A stretch of DNA of 37,884 nucleotides from Halobacteriales archaeon QS_5_70_15 (GCA_003022005.1 PXRQ01000099.1:1-37884), one strand, 5' to 3'. Numbered from the stretch's first letter, positions 8,268-17,984 are shown. Notes: generated from the sequence alone by a model not told the origin. Program-made: numbers and translations.

Positions 8268-8891
8268 TCACTCCCTGATCGTGATCGTTCCGTAGTGCCA
8301 GTTTCCGTCCCCGCTCGTCTCGGCGCGCAGATCGTATTCACCTGCGTCGGACGGGTTCTCTACGCCGTCGAAGATCACGACAACGGAATCGTTCGGGCTG
8401 GCAGTATAGGCGGATCCCGAGAAGCCGATTTTCAGGGCGGTTCCATCGTTCTGTATCTGCCAACTATCGACGTCGTCGGTGATGTACTGATCGATGGTTC
8501 CGTCGCTCCCCTCGTCGACACCGACCCACTTCAGATCGGCCAGTTCGGTATTCGAAAACATGGCCGGGGATCCGGTTGTTACCTCCAGATAGACGCTATT
8601 CAGGGAGTTACCGATCGTATTGGATCCCGGTCTAATCGTGAAGTTCACGCGGTAGGTCACGTCTGTTGCGCCGGCTCGGTTGTTCGCCACCCGAACGAGG
8701 TCTCCCCGCTCCCCGCTCCAAGGGTTCCCCGACATCGTTTCGACCGCCCCTTCGAACTGTCCGTCTCTCTCGTCGAGGTCTTCACCGAACGTTAACGTCT
8801 CCACGGCAAAGATGGACGCAAGTAGGATGGTTATCACTATCATCAGGAGAACCCCGATTACCGGGCTTAATCCCCGTCGTGGCCACACCAT
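8268..8891 (-). CDS. archaeal type IV pilin-like protein
   Basis: A 207-residue protein. The N-terminus is RRGLSPVIGVLLMIVITILLA: a short basic leader, a prepilin peptidase (PibD/FlaK) site after Gly, and a hydrophobic helix that would form the pilus core. This is the Pilin_N (formerly DUF1628) class. The rest is acidic, rich in Ser, Thr and Asn, and ends in beta-like segments (YDLRAETSGDGNWHYGTITI), fitting a surface-exposed headgroup. It lies tail to tail with the histidine kinase, 60 bases apart. No pilus ATPase or membrane platform gene is near, so it would need a machinery encoded elsewhere. It could also be a minor pilin or another class III signal protein. Confidence 0.8.
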   Translation of the reverse strand: MVWPRRGLSPVIGVLLMIVITILLASIFAVETLTFGEDLDERDGQFEGAVETMSGNPWSGERGDLVRVANNRAGATDVTYRVNFTIRPGSNTIGNSLNSVYLEVTTGSPAMFSNTELADLKWVGVDEGSDGTIDQYITDDVDSWQIQNDGTALKIGFSGSAYTASPNDSVVVIFDGVENPSDAGEYDLRAETSGDGNWHYGTITIRE

Positions 8892-8915
8892 GTCTTAGAC
8901 TCGATGGACTAACAA

Positions 8916-8923
8916 GAAATAAG
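8916..8923 (-). promoter_or_regulatory. TATA box for the pilin gene
   Basis: CTTATTTC on the minus strand is centred about 28 bases before the ATG at 8891, giving a leaderless transcript. Confidence 0.5.
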
Positions 8924-8929
8924 TACGGA

Positions 8930-9180
8930 CTGCTATAGTACGTCCAAGCTTTGCAGCGAATCCAGCGCTGTACCCTTGGATGCAGTACCGAAATGGAGTA
9001 GCGGGCCTGTCCACGGCGGCGTAGCCACTCGCAGACGGCGGGCAGCTCGGCCTCAGTCGGTGACCAACCCCGGCGGCGGACGGTCCCCTCCCGCGGCATC
9101 GGTACCCCCGACCGTTTCCGAGCCGCGTACTTCGCCTCCGTGAGACGTTCCTTCTGCCGCTCTTTTTCTCTGTCACTCAA
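8930..9180 (-). other. unassigned stretch with a basic open frame
   Basis: About 250 bases between the pilin promoter and the second IS remnant. The minus strand has a frame reading (L)SDREKERQKERLTEAKYAA and then RRRGWSPTEAELPAVCEWLR, with no ATG start (TTG only). It then runs into the pilin leader region without a plausible end. I do not recognise it. It may be the tail of a gene cut by the IS or a chance frame. Confidence 0.3.
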
Positions 9181-9185
9181 CGAAA

Positions 9186-9255
9186 TCCGCGATCGGCATC
9201 ATTCGTCGGTGCTGTCGCCTACATCACGCTTCCGCTTCGACGTGCAAATCTGAGT
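9186..9255 (-). repeat. IS 5' end, copy B
   Basis: This is the second copy of the transposase upstream region and start codons. The minus strand gives ATGATGCCGATCGCGGATTT, after which the match to copy A (6361-6430) ends and a stop follows within a few codons. Only the extreme 5' end of the element remains. Confidence 0.7.
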
Positions 9256-9259
9256 ACCG

Positions 9260-9600
9260 TTGTCTATCCTGACCGACGAACAGGTTCCGAGCGCGTTCGT
9301 CACGACGCTCCGCTCGAACGGGTACGAGGTCGTCCAAGCCAGGACGGTGTTCGGCGAGGCTACGAACGACCAGCGACTACCGGAATACTGCGGCGAGCAC
9401 AGGCACGTTCTCGTTACACACAACAGGACGGACTTCGCGGGGAGGTCTCCGACGAGATCGAACACACGGAAATCGTGACACATACGAACCACCTTCGTGA
9501 CGACCCGGAAGGTGCAGTCAACCCTCGAACAGGTCTGCTTACTACACACCAAGCGAACTGGCGAACGAACTCGTCTGGCTGGACCGGTGGCGTCGGTAAC
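9260..9600 (+). pseudogene. broken DUF5615 (PIN-like) toxin gene
   Basis: Pieces in successive frames read SILTDEQVPSAFVTTLRSNG, YCGEHRHVLVTHNRTDFAG, then EVSDEIEHTEIV and RDDPEGAV, then TLEQVC, and lastly YYTPSELANELVWLDRWR-stop. This is the order of a Mut7-C/DUF5615 PIN-like protein: acidic ILTDEQVP at the start, V-T-H/D-N/D-R-TDF in the middle and a C-terminal helix. Frame changes lie near 9440, 9510 and 9540. The first codon is TTG, and the IS 5' remnant abuts it. The partner antitoxin (often DUF433) is not seen upstream. It is most likely a dead remnant of a toxin-antitoxin pair. Confidence 0.7.
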
Positions 9601-9644
9601 ACCGCTCCGCAACCACTAAACGCGCTACCCGCCACCCTCCGGTA

Positions 9645-11225
9645 ATGACCGACTGGACGGAGAAGTACCGCCCGACGACGCTGTCGGAGGTCCGCGGCAA
9701 CGACACGGCCCGCGACCAGCTCCGGGAGTGGGCCGAGTCCTGGGACGAGGGCCGGCAGGCGGTCATCGTCCACGGCGCGCCGGGGGTGGGCAAGACCTCT
9801 GCGGCGCACGCGCTGGCCGAGGACATGGGCTGGGACGTCATGGAGCTCAACGCCAGCGACTCCCGCACCGGCGACGAGATCGACCGGCTTGCGGGCGGCG
9901 CGGCGATGAACCAGTCGCTTCGGACCATCGACTACGAGGGGGGCGACAGCGGGGACGGCGGCGGTCGCGACCCCGAGAGCGGCCGGCAGCTGCTGATCCT
10001 CGACGAGGCGGACAACGTCCACGGTAACGCCGATAGAGGTGGAACCCGCGCCATCACGCGGCTCGTGAAGGAGGCCGGCCAGCCGGTCGTGCTCATCGCC
10101 AACGAGTTCTACGACATGAGTCAGGGGCTCCGCGACGCCTGCGAGACGATCGAGTTCAGGGACGTCTCGCCGCGCTCGATCGTGCCCGTCCTCCGGGACG
10201 TCTGCCGGAAGGAGGGCATCGAGTACGAGTCCGACGCGCTGGAGGCCATCGCCGAGCGCAACCGGGGGGACCTCCGGGGCGCGGTGAACGACCTCCAGGC
10301 CGTGGCCGAGGGGAGTCGCGTGCTCAGGGAGGAGGACGTCGTCACCGGCTCGCGGGACAAGGAGCGGGGCATCTTCGAGTATCTCGACACCGTCATCAAG
10401 GAGGCCGACGCGCAGGAGGCTCTAGAGGCCTCCTACGACGTGGACGAGACGCCCGACGACCTGATCAACTGGATCGAGGACAACGTCCCGAAGGACTATG
10501 CGGGAGCGGAGCTCGCCGACGCCTACGAGCACCTCGCGGACGCGGACGTCTGGCTCGGGCGGACGCGGGCCACACAGCAGTACCGCTTCTGGCGGTACGC
10601 GACCGACAACATGACCGCCGGCGTCGCGGCCTCGCGCCGCGAGTCGAAGGGCGGGTGGACCCGTTACGGCCCGCCGTCGTTCTGGTCGAAGCTCGGACGC
10701 TCGAAGGGCACGCGCGACAAGCGGGACTACGTCGCCCGGAAGGTCGCCGAGGCCGAGGGGATGAGCGTCGCCACCGCGCGGCGGTCGGTCCTCCCGTACC
10801 TCTCGGCGATGACGGCCTACTGCAAGCCCCGGGAGCTGACGGTGGCGATGGCCGCCCGGTACGAACTCGACGCCGAGCACGTCGCGTTCGTCACCGGGTC
10901 GGGCGAGTCGACGAACAAGGTCCAGTCGATCGTCGAGGAGGCCGAGGAGCTGCGGGAGCGCGAGGCCGTCGAGCACTCGGGGGACGCGTTCCTCCCCGGG
11001 GAGACGCTCGGCGGCGCGGGCGAGGACAGGGCGGACGGCGACGGAGCGGACGCGGACGCCGGCGAGGACGGCTCCGGGGAGCCCGACACGGGCGGGCAGG
11101 CCACGCTGACCGACGCGACGGGATCCGAAGAGGAGGACGCCGCCGGGGCGGAGACGGATCAGGCGGACCGCGCGGACGCCGCCGGGGAGGACGACCAGCA
11201 GTCCGGACTCGAGGACTTCGTCTAG
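9645..11225 (+). CDS. rfcL: replication factor C large subunit
   Basis: A 526-residue AAA+ subunit of the archaeal clamp loader, which opens the PCNA ring at primer ends. DWTEKYRPTTLSEVRGND is the RFC box at the N-terminus. VHGAPGVGKTSAAHAL (about 40-55) is Walker A and LLILDEADNVHG (about 113-124) is Walker B. The C-terminal third has the RFC collar (VARKVAEAEGMSVATARRSV). A long acidic, Asp/Glu/Gly/Ala linker typical of halophiles follows, and the protein ends QSGLEDFV, a PIP-box-like PCNA-binding peptide. Length and order match haloarchaeal RfcL. Its end overlaps the end of the leftward ctaA-like gene by four bases. Confidence 0.95.
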   Translation: MTDWTEKYRPTTLSEVRGNDTARDQLREWAESWDEGRQAVIVHGAPGVGKTSAAHALAEDMGWDVMELNASDSRTGDEIDRLAGGAAMNQSLRTIDYEGGDSGDGGGRDPESGRQLLILDEADNVHGNADRGGTRAITRLVKEAGQPVVLIANEFYDMSQGLRDACETIEFRDVSPRSIVPVLRDVCRKEGIEYESDALEAIAERNRGDLRGAVNDLQAVAEGSRVLREEDVVTGSRDKERGIFEYLDTVIKEADAQEALEASYDVDETPDDLINWIEDNVPKDYAGAELADAYEHLADADVWLGRTRATQQYRFWRYATDNMTAGVAASRRESKGGWTRYGPPSFWSKLGRSKGTRDKRDYVARKVAEAEGMSVATARRSVLPYLSAMTAYCKPRELTVAMAARYELDAEHVAFVTGSGESTNKVQSIVEEAEELREREAVEHSGDAFLPGETLGGAGEDRADGDGADADAGEDGSGEPDTGGQATLTDATGSEEEDAAGAETDQADRADAAGEDDQQSGLEDFV

Positions 11226-11969
11226 TCGCCGCTCGCGGCCCCGCCCGTGGGCGTCGCCGGGTCGCGGTCGGCGCGGAGCCGCCGGGCGGCGAGGCCGGCG
11301 GCGACGAACGCGACGAGCGCGCCGCCGAGCATCAGCAGTTCGCCCGTCGCGCCGTAGGACTGTCGGCCGGCGACGAGTTCGACGAACAGTACCGCGGCGC
11401 TCGTACCCGCGAGGACCCGCGAGGGCCCGTCGGCGGGGCGAGTAGACGAGCAGGAGCCGCGGGGAGAGCACCGCGTAGACGGGGAGGAGTGCGACCGCCA
11501 GCAGGGCGGCCTGTCGGCGGCGGACCGGGAGGTCGACACGGCCCGCGTAGGCCCACACCGCGGCGGCGACGAGGAGCGTGAGGATGGCGAACGCGGTGAC
11601 GAAGTGCGCGACGAGGATCAGCAGTTCGTACCGGGTTACGGTGAGCGCCCCGAGGATCACCTGCGACGGGAGCATGAGCGTCGCGGCGGCGAGCGCGCCG
11701 GCCACCCGGCGGTCGGCGTCGCCGCGCCACGCGCTCAGCGTCGCGCCGACCACGACGAGCCCGGTGACCATGGCCCAGAGCCGGTGGAACCACTCGACGA
11801 ACGAGGGGAGGTCGGCGGGGAACAGGCCGAAGACGGCGCCGTCACACAGCGGCCACCGCTGTGCGCAGGTGAGCCCCGCGCCCGTCGCCGCCGTGTACAC
11901 CCCCAGCAGGACGAGGACGAACGTCAGCGCGGCCGACGCGCCGGCGAGTCGGCGGGTACGCCGATCCAT
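11222..11969 (-). pseudogene. CtaA/Cox15-like heme A synthase, frameshifted
   Basis: The first 175 or so residues read as CtaA: RRLAGASAALTFVLVLLGVY, the Cys pair in TCAQRWPLCDG, the heme-ligand His in EWFHRLWAMVTG, and a second His in ILVAHFVTAF. This enzyme family oxidises heme O to heme A for cytochrome oxidase. Near 11440, after LLLVYSP, the frame changes; the tail RPADGPSRVLAGTSAAVLFV continues as membrane segments to the stop. The total of about 248 residues is slightly short for haloarchaeal CtaA, so the lesion may be a small deletion. It is either a recent pseudogene or an assembly indel. A TATA-like CATACAAG lies 27 bases before the ATG. Confidence 0.7.
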
Positions 11970-11992
11970 GCCGGTCCTCGGGGCCGGGACGA

Positions 11993-12000
11993 CTTGTATG
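11993..12000 (-). promoter_or_regulatory. TATA-like box for ctaA-like gene
   Basis: Minus strand CATACAAG is centred 27 bases before the ATG at 11969. Confidence 0.35.
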
Positions 12001-12057
12001 GTACGTTCCGCCGCCGGGGACGGTCGCGCCGCGAGCGTCGCCGTCGGCCCACCGGAT

Positions 12058-12065
12058 AGCTTTTT
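12058..12065 (+). promoter_or_regulatory. TATA-like box for malic enzyme
   Basis: AGCTTTTT is centred 28 bases before the ATG at 12090, consistent with leaderless transcription. Confidence 0.4.
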
Positions 12066-12089
12066 GCCGCTCCACGACGGCGACCCGTC

Positions 12090-14348
12090 ATGGGACTCGA
12101 CGAGGACTCGCTCGAATATCACCGCCAGGATCAGCCGGGCAAGATAGAGATCTCCACCACCAAACCGACGAACACGCAGCGCGACCTCTCGCTCGCCTAC
12201 TCCCCGGGCGTGGCCGCGCCCTGTATGGCGATCCACGAGAACCCCGAGGACGCCTACACCTACACCACCAAGGGGAACATGGTCGGGGTCGTCTCGAACG
12301 GCTCGGCGGTGCTCGGGCTCGGCGACATCGGCGCCCAGGCGTCCAAACCCGTCATGGAGGGGAAGGGCGTGCTGTTCAAGCGGTTCGCCGACATCGACGT
12401 CTTCGACATCGAACTCGACCAGCAGGATCCGGCCGACATCATCCGGTCGGTGAAGGCGATGGAGCCGACGTTCGGCGGCATCAACCTGGAGGACATCAAG
12501 GCCCCGGGCTGTTTCGAGATCGAAGAGCGGCTCCGCGAGGAGATGTCCATCCCGGTCTTCCACGACGACCAGCACGGCACGGCGATCATCTCCGGGGCTG
12601 CCCTGATCAACGCCTGTGACATCGCCGGCAAGCAGCTCGGCGACCTCGACGTCGTCTTCTCGGGGGCGGGGGCCTCGGCCATCGCCACCGCGCGGTTCTA
12701 CGTCTCGCTCGGCGCACGGAAGGAGAACATCACGATGCTCGACTCCTCGGGGATCATCACCCGGGAGCGGGCCGAGGCCGGCGACGTCAACGAGTTCAAG
12801 CGCGAGTTCGCCCGCGACGTCCCGGAGGGCGATCTCGCCGACGCGATGGCAGGGGCGGACGTGTTCGTCGGCCTCTCGGTCGGGGGGATCGTCGACGAGG
12901 GGATGGTCCGGTCGATGGCCGACGACCCGATCGTCTTCGCGATGGCGAACCCCGACCCGGAGATCCCCTACGAGCGGGCCAAGGCCGCCCGTGACGATAC
13001 GGTCATCATGGCGACCGGGCGTTCGGACTACCCGAACCAGGTGAACAACGTCCTCGGGTTCCCGTTCATATTCCGGGGTGCGCTCGACGTCCGCGCGACG
13101 GAGATCAACGAGGAGATGAAGGTCGCCTGTGCGGAGGCGCTCGCCGAACTCGCCAGACAGGACGTCCCCGACTCGGTCGTGAAGGCCTACGGCGACCAGC
13201 CGCTCCAGTACGGTCCCGAGTACATCATCCCGAAGCCGGTCGATCCGCGGGTGCTGTTCGAGGTCGCCCCGGCGGTCGCCCGCGCGGCGGTCGAGTCCGG
13301 CGTCGCCCGGAAGGACCTTGACATGGAGCGGTACGTCGACCGCTTGGAGGCCCGGCTCGGGAAGTCCCGGGAGATGATGCGCGTCGTGCTGAACAAGGCC
13401 AAGTCCGAACCGAAGCGTGTCGTCCTCGCGGAGGGCGGCGACGAGAAGATGATCCGGGCGGCCTACCAGCTGCTCGACCAGGGGATCGCCGAGCCGGTAC
13501 TGGTCGGGGACCGCGACCGGATCTGGGAGCAGAGCCAGCGGCTCGGGCTGGACTTCGACCCGGAGATCGTCGACCCCGAGGAGGGGAACCTCGAGGCGTA
13601 CGCCGACCGGCTCTACGAGCTCCGGCGGCGCAAGGGCATCACCCGCCGGGAGGCGAGCGAACTCGTCCGGGACGGCAACTACCTCGGGAGCGTGATGGTC
13701 GAGACGGGCGACGCCGACGCGATGCTCACCGGGCTGATGCACCACTACCCCTCGGCGCTCCGCCCGCCGCTCCAGGTCGTCGGAACCGCCCCCGACGTCG
13801 AGCACGCCGCCGGCGTCTACATGCTCACGTTCAAGAACAGAGTGGTCTTCTGTGCCGATACGACGGTCAACCAGGCGCCGGAGTCGGACGTGCTCGTGGA
13901 GGTGGCAAAGCGGACCGCGAAGCTCGCCGAGCGGTTCAACGTCGACCCACGGGTGGCGATGCTCTCCTACTCGGACTTCGGGAGCGTCCAGAACGAGGGG
14001 ACAGCGAGGGTCCGCGACGCGGCCCGGCGGCTCCGGGCCGACCCCGACATCGAGTTCCCGGTCGACGGGGAGATGCAGGCCGACACCGCCGTCGTCGAGG
14101 AGATGCTCACCGACACCTACGAGTTCTCCGACCTGGACGAGCCCGCGAACGTGCTCGTGTTCCCGAACCTCGAGGCGGGGAACATCGCCTACAAGCTCCT
14201 CCAGCGGCTCGGCGGCGCCGAGGCCATCGGCCCGATGCTCGTCGGGATGGACAAGCCCGTGCACGTCCTCCAGCGCGGCGACGAGGTCAAGGACATCGTC
14301 AACCTCGCGGGCGTCGCCGTCGTCGACGCACAGGAGAACGGGGAGTAG
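12090..14348 (+). CDS. maeB: NADP-dependent malic enzyme with phosphotransacetylase-like domain
   Basis: A 752-residue two-domain protein that should decarboxylate malate to pyruvate with NAD(P)+. The N-terminal malic domain has [11 protein letters not shown] (about 32-42), the metal and substrate region [19 protein letters not shown] (about 158-176) and the nucleotide fold [20 protein letters not shown] (about 190-209). From about residue 440 ([20 protein letters not shown]) the protein is a phosphate acetyltransferase-like domain; in MaeB-type enzymes this part is regulatory rather than catalytic. Length and domain order match bacterial and haloarchaeal MaeB. It diverges from the ctaA-like gene, with about 120 bases between the two starts. 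Confidence 0.92.
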   Translation: MGLDEDSLEYHRQDQPGKIEISTTKPTNTQRDLSLAYSPGVAAPCMAIHENPEDAYTYTTKGNMVGVVSNGSAVLGLGDIGAQASKPVMEGKGVLFKRFADIDVFDIELDQQDPADIIRSVKAMEPTFGGINLEDIKAPGCFEIEERLREEMSIPVFHDDQHGTAIISGAALINACDIAGKQLGDLDVVFSGAGASAIATARFYVSLGARKENITMLDSSGIITRERAEAGDVNEFKREFARDVPEGDLADAMAGADVFVGLSVGGIVDEGMVRSMADDPIVFAMANPDPEIPYERAKAARDDTVIMATGRSDYPNQVNNVLGFPFIFRGALDVRATEINEEMKVACAEALAELARQDVPDSVVKAYGDQPLQYGPEYIIPKPVDPRVLFEVAPAVARAAVESGVARKDLDMERYVDRLEARLGKSREMMRVVLNKAKSEPKRVVLAEGGDEKMIRAAYQLLDQGIAEPVLVGDRDRIWEQSQRLGLDFDPEIVDPEEGNLEAYADRLYELRRRKGITRREASELVRDGNYLGSVMVETGDADAMLTGLMHHYPSALRPPLQVVGTAPDVEHAAGVYMLTFKNRVVFCADTTVNQAPESDVLVEVAKRTAKLAERFNVDPRVAMLSYSDFGSVQNEGTARVRDAARRLRADPDIEFPVDGEMQADTAVVEEMLTDTYEFSDLDEPANVLVFPNLEAGNIAYKLLQRLGGAEAIGPMLVGMDKPVHVLQRGDEVKDIVNLAGVAVVDAQENGE

Positions 14349-14389
14349 GCGCCGTCCCGGCTCGTCCCGTCCGGCGACCCCGATCGCCC

Positions 14390-15901
14390 TCAGTCGTCGC
14401 CGAGCAGCCGCTCCCTGACCCCCGCCCGGTCGACCGTTCCCGAGGCGGTTCGGGGGAGCTCGTCGGCGAAACCGACGGTCCGGGGGAGCTTGAACCCGGC
14501 CAGCCGCTCCCGACAGTGCCGGTCGAACGCCTCACGGTCGAACGCCTCACGGTCGACGACGAGCAGCGCCGCGACGCGCTCGCCCCACTCCTCGTCCGGC
14601 AGGCCGACGACCGCGGCGTCGATCACCCCCGGTGCGTCCCGCACCACGTCGACGACCTCGCCCGGGTCGACGTTCTCGCCCCCGGTGATGATGCGGTCGT
14701 CGAGCCGGTTGAGCACGTAGAGCCGGCCGACCTCGTCGCGGTAGCCGACGTCGCCCGTACGGAAGCCGAACGAGCAGAACTGCTCGCGGGTCGAGGCCGT
14801 CTCGCCGTAGTAGCCCGGGGTGAGCGTCGGCCCGGCGACGACGAGTTCGCCCGTCCCCCCGGGGACGACCTCGCGGCAGTCCTCGTCGACGACGGTCACC
14901 CGGGTGAACAGCAGCGGACTCCCGACGGTCCCGGGGTGTTCGCGGGTCTCCCGCGGCACGGCGGTGGCGACCCCCGAGGCGGTCTCGGTCATTCCGTAGG
15001 TCGGACAGACCGGCACGTCCCGCTCGGCGCAGGACTCGAGCAGCGACGCGGAGGCCGGCGCGCCGCCGAGCAGGACGAACCGGAGCGCGTCGGGGAACGG
15101 GTTCCCCGCCCCCTCCCTGGCGTCGAGGAGGCTCCGGAGCATCGTCGGGACCAGCGACGTGCAGGTCGCCCCGTTCGAGGCCACGACGTCGAGCGTCCGC
15201 TCCGGGTCGAACCCCCCGCGGGTGTCCTCGACGAGGACGGAGGTGCCGTAGAGCACCGACCGGTAGACCGGGGCGAGCCCGCCCATGTGGTACATCGGGA
15301 GGACGACGTGCCAGCGGTCCCCGGGGTCGAGGCCGAGCCGGAACGCCGAGGTGGCGGCGCTGGCCGCGAGGTTCGCCGCCGTGAGGGGGACCGCCTTCGG
15401 CCGGCCGGTCGTCCCCGAGGTGAACGGCATGGCCTCGATGCCGTCGAGTGTCATCGCGGGCACCTCGAACGCCTCCGGGTCGGCCCCGAGGAGGTCGGTC
15501 CCGCCGTCGGTCCCGCCGTCGATCCCGGCGACCGGGACCGCCCGGTCGGCCAGGTCGGCCGCCTCGACCGCCCGCTCGGCCGTCCCGGCGCCACACAGCA
15601 GGCAGTCCACGTCCGCGACCTCCAGCCGGTCAGCGAGTTCCGCCGCCGTGAGCCGCGTGTTCAGCGGGACGAGCGTCGCCCCCACGCGCATCGCCGCGTG
15701 GATCACCTCGACGAACGCCGGGCGCGTCTCCATGACCACGCCCAGATGGTCGTCGACGCCCGTCCCGTGGGTCGACAGTCGGCCCGCGAGCTCCTCGACG
15801 TCGGCGTCGAGGGTCGCGTACGTTGTGACCGTGCCGTCCCCCTCACACAGCGCCGGGGCCTCCGGGGTCGCGTCGGCACGGTGGGCCAACCAGTCGCGCA
15901 T
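14390..15901 (-). CDS. menE: o-succinylbenzoate--CoA ligase
   Basis: A 503-residue adenylate-forming enzyme expected to activate o-succinylbenzoate to its CoA ester in menaquinone synthesis. The P-loop-like AMP motif is MPFTSGTTGRPKAVPL (about 155-170). PTYGMTETASG and FRTGDVGYRDEVGRLYVLNR are motifs A5 and A7-A8, followed by ITGGENVDPGE. The usual A10 lysine is replaced: the end reads LPRTASGTVDR, with Thr where most relatives have Lys. The menE assignment rests on family plus the adjacent menC and menA. The gap to menC is 57 bases and contains a TATA-like TTCAATA (15929-15935), so an extra promoter is possible. Confidence 0.85.
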   Translation of the reverse strand: MRDWLAHRADATPEAPALCEGDGTVTTYATLDADVEELAGRLSTHGTGVDDHLGVVMETRPAFVEVIHAAMRVGATLVPLNTRLTAAELADRLEVADVDCLLCGAGTAERAVEAADLADRAVPVAGIDGGTDGGTDLLGADPEAFEVPAMTLDGIEAMPFTSGTTGRPKAVPLTAANLAASAATSAFRLGLDPGDRWHVVLPMYHMGGLAPVYRSVLYGTSVLVEDTRGGFDPERTLDVVASNGATCTSLVPTMLRSLLDAREGAGNPFPDALRFVLLGGAPASASLLESCAERDVPVCPTYGMTETASGVATAVPRETREHPGTVGSPLLFTRVTVVDEDCREVVPGGTGELVVAGPTLTPGYYGETASTREQFCSFGFRTGDVGYRDEVGRLYVLNRLDDRIITGGENVDPGEVVDVVRDAPGVIDAAVVGLPDEEWGERVAALLVVDREAFDREAFDRHCRERLAGFKLPRTVGFADELPRTASGTVDRAGVRERLLGDD

Positions 15902-15928
15902 ACTCCGCCGTTGAGGTGGGTGACCCCT

Positions 15929-15935
15929 ATTGAAC
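15929..15935 (-). promoter_or_regulatory. possible internal promoter before menE
   Basis: Minus strand TTCAATA is centred about 30 bases before the menE ATG, in the only sizeable gap of the men operon. Confidence 0.3.
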
Positions 15936-15958
15936 TTTCGACCGGCGGTCGTGAAATC

Positions 15959-16990
15959 TCACTCCCCATCCCCGGGGAGCCGAGGGGTCGCCGCGACGTT
16001 GCCCGGCCCGGACGGGGCCCGAGCGACGCCGTCGACCACCGGCGCGGGGTCCTCCTCGGTGAGGTCGGTCGTCAGCCACGGCCCGGTCGCCAGCCCGCAG
16101 GGCGCGACGGCCGGGACCGACGCGGCCACGTGGACGGCCGCCGCGCGGGCCAGCGACCCGTCGATGGTGGTGGTGACGACCGGTTCGACCCCCGCCGCCC
16201 TCGCGCGGAGCGCTGCCTCCCGCGCGCGGGCGGGACCGCCGAGCGCCATCGGCTTCAGGACCAGGACGTCGGCCGCCCCCGCCGCGAGGGTCTCGTCGAC
16301 GGTGGCCGGGACGAGCGACTCGTCGAGGGCGACCCCCACCCCCTCGCCCCGGAGGCGTGCGTGGCCCGCGAGGTCCGCCGCGGGGAGTGGCTGCTCGACG
16401 TACGCGACGTCCAGCGGTGCCAGGTCGCGGAGCCCCCGCCGGGCCGTCCCCGGGTCCCATGCGCCGTTCGCGTCCGCGCGGAGTTCGACGTCCGGGCAGA
16501 CCTCCCGTACGGCGGCCAGCCGGTCGAGGTCCGCGTCGAGCGGCCGCGAACCGACCTTCACCTTCACTGCCGGGAAGCCCTCGGCGACGGCCTCGCGGGC
16601 CTCGCGGGCGGTCCGGGGCGGCGGGCCGTCGCCGACGGTGGCGTTCACCGGCACCCGGTCGACGGTCCCCTCGCCACCGAGATAGCGGGAGAGTGGCTCG
16701 TCGCGCGCGTGCGCCGCGGCGTCGGACAGCGCCAGTTCGAGCCCGTGACGGGCCGCGGGCGTCCCGTCCATGCCGGCGAGCGCGAGCGCCGTGGGATCCC
16801 CGTCGACGGCATCCAGTGCCGCCCGGCACTCCTCGAGCGACTCCGTCCAGCCCGGGAGCGGCGTCGCCTCGCCGTAGCCCGTCTCGCCGTCGCGTTCGAC
16901 CCGGACGAGGAACCCCTCGCGCTCGACGATGTCGCCGCGTGCGGTCGAGAGGGGCCGCGAGAGCTCCAGCGCGAACGACTCGACGTTCAT
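15959..16990 (-). CDS. menC: o-succinylbenzoate synthase
   Basis: A 343-residue enolase-superfamily enzyme that dehydrates SHCHC to o-succinylbenzoate. The catalytic Lys pair is visible in AVKVKVGSRP (about 150-159). The three Mg2+ ligands are the Asp in ELRADANGAWD, the Glu in VAYVEQPLP, and the Asp in VALDESLV; the second catalytic Lys is in VLKPMALGG. The N-terminal capping domain (GYGEATPLPGW) is also typical. The ATG at 16990 overlaps the menA stop by four bases (ATGA), indicating translational coupling and one operon. The related muconate cycloisomerase group is excluded mainly by the neighbours. Confidence 0.9.
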   Translation of the reverse strand: MNVESFALELSRPLSTARGDIVEREGFLVRVERDGETGYGEATPLPGWTESLEECRAALDAVDGDPTALALAGMDGTPAARHGLELALSDAAAHARDEPLSRYLGGEGTVDRVPVNATVGDGPPPRTAREAREAVAEGFPAVKVKVGSRPLDADLDRLAAVREVCPDVELRADANGAWDPGTARRGLRDLAPLDVAYVEQPLPAADLAGHARLRGEGVGVALDESLVPATVDETLAAGAADVLVLKPMALGGPARAREAALRARAAGVEPVVTTTIDGSLARAAAVHVAASVPAVAPCGLATGPWLTTDLTEEDPAPVVDGVARAPSGPGNVAATPRLPGDGE

Positions 16991-17961
16991 ACGAGGCGGG
17001 GGAGCGCGAGCCCCGCGGCGAACAGGACCGAGTGCGCCGCGAGCAGTTTGCCGGTCGCCTCCAGCGCGGGGTTCAGCGCCGTCCCGTCCGTGCGGGTGAA
17101 CACCGTCCGGCCGACCCGTACCGCGAGCGGGGCGGTCAGAAGCGGCAGGAGGACGAACGGACCGAACCCCTCGAGGGAGAGGACGACGGGGACGACGTAG
17201 GCCATCCCCACGAGGAGCGCGAACTCGGCACGCGACCAGCGGTAGCCGAGCATCACGGCGAGGGTGCGCTTGCCGGCCCGCCGGTCCGTCTCCCGGTCGC
17301 GCACGTTGTTCACGACGAGGATGGCCGTCGAGAGGCCGGCGGCGGGGAGCGACGCGACGATCGCCGCGAGCGGCACGGTCCCCGGCGGTATCGAGAGCGG
17401 GAACGCGCCCACGGGGGCTGCGGCGACAGCCTGGACGTAGTAGGTTCCGACGACCGCGACCAGCCCGAAGTAGACGAAGACGAAGAGGTCGCCGAGCCCT
17501 CGGTAGCCGTACGGGTACGGTCCGCCGGTGTAGAGGATCCCGGCGGCGATCCCCGAGAGCCCGACGACAACGATCGGGGAGCCCCCGATGTAGACGAGGT
17601 AGACCCCGAGGAGAACCGCGACGGCGAAGGCGAGGTACATCGCCCGTCGGACCGACCCGGCGGGGATGAGCCCGCCGGCGGTCACCCGGGTGAACCCCTC
17701 GCGGTCCTCGGTGTCGGCGCCCTTCACCGCGTCGTAGTAGTCGTTGGCGAAGTTGGTTCCCACCTGGATGCAGAGCGCCCCGAGGAGGGCGAGGAGTGCG
17801 GGGAGGGGCGCGAACACCCCCTCGTGGACGGCCAGCCCCGTCCCGACGACGACGGGCGAGGCGCCGGCCGGGAGCGTCTGGGGCCGGGCGGCCATCACCC
17901 ACGCCTCCCGCCGCGAGACCTCCTCGCCCTCGGCGTCGGCGTCCACGGTGTCCGCGCTCAT
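16987..17961 (-). CDS. menA: 1,4-dihydroxy-2-naphthoate polyprenyltransferase
   Basis: A 324-residue membrane enzyme of the UbiA family that prenylates DHNA in menaquinone synthesis. The first Asp-rich motif is [20 protein letters not shown] (about 75-94) and the second is [20 protein letters not shown] (about 205-224). About eight or nine hydrophobic segments surround them. The reading frame extends to 18117, but a TATA-like TATACC at 17985-17990 sits 27 bases before the Met at 17961, and [14 protein letters not shown] is a normal acidic start. It is the first gene of the leftward menA-menC-menE operon; menF, menD, menB and the methylase are not in the window. Confidence 0.9.
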   Translation of the reverse strand: MSADTVDADAEGEEVSRREAWVMAARPQTLPAGASPVVVGTGLAVHEGVFAPLPALLALLGALCIQVGTNFANDYYDAVKGADTEDREGFTRVTAGGLIPAGSVRRAMYLAFAVAVLLGVYLVYIGGSPIVVVGLSGIAAGILYTGGPYPYGYRGLGDLFVFVYFGLVAVVGTYYVQAVAAAPVGAFPLSIPPGTVPLAAIVASLPAAGLSTAILVVNNVRDRETDRRAGKRTLAVMLGYRWSRAEFALLVGMAYVVPVVLSLEGFGPFVLLPLLTAPLAVRVGRTVFTRTDGTALNPALEATGKLLAAHSVLFAAGLALPRLV

Positions 17962-17984
17962 CCCGGGGAACTCCGGCCGGGCGG

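Noticed and set aside
10422..14264. 1280-codon open frame on the minus strand
   Set aside because: Only the part from 11969 down is a real (ctaA-like) gene; the rest is the antisense of rfcL and malic enzyme, open because stops are rare in GC-rich DNA.
14516..17200. 894-codon plus-strand frame
   Set aside because: It is antisense to menE and menC, is Arg/Asp-rich, and has no domain pattern.
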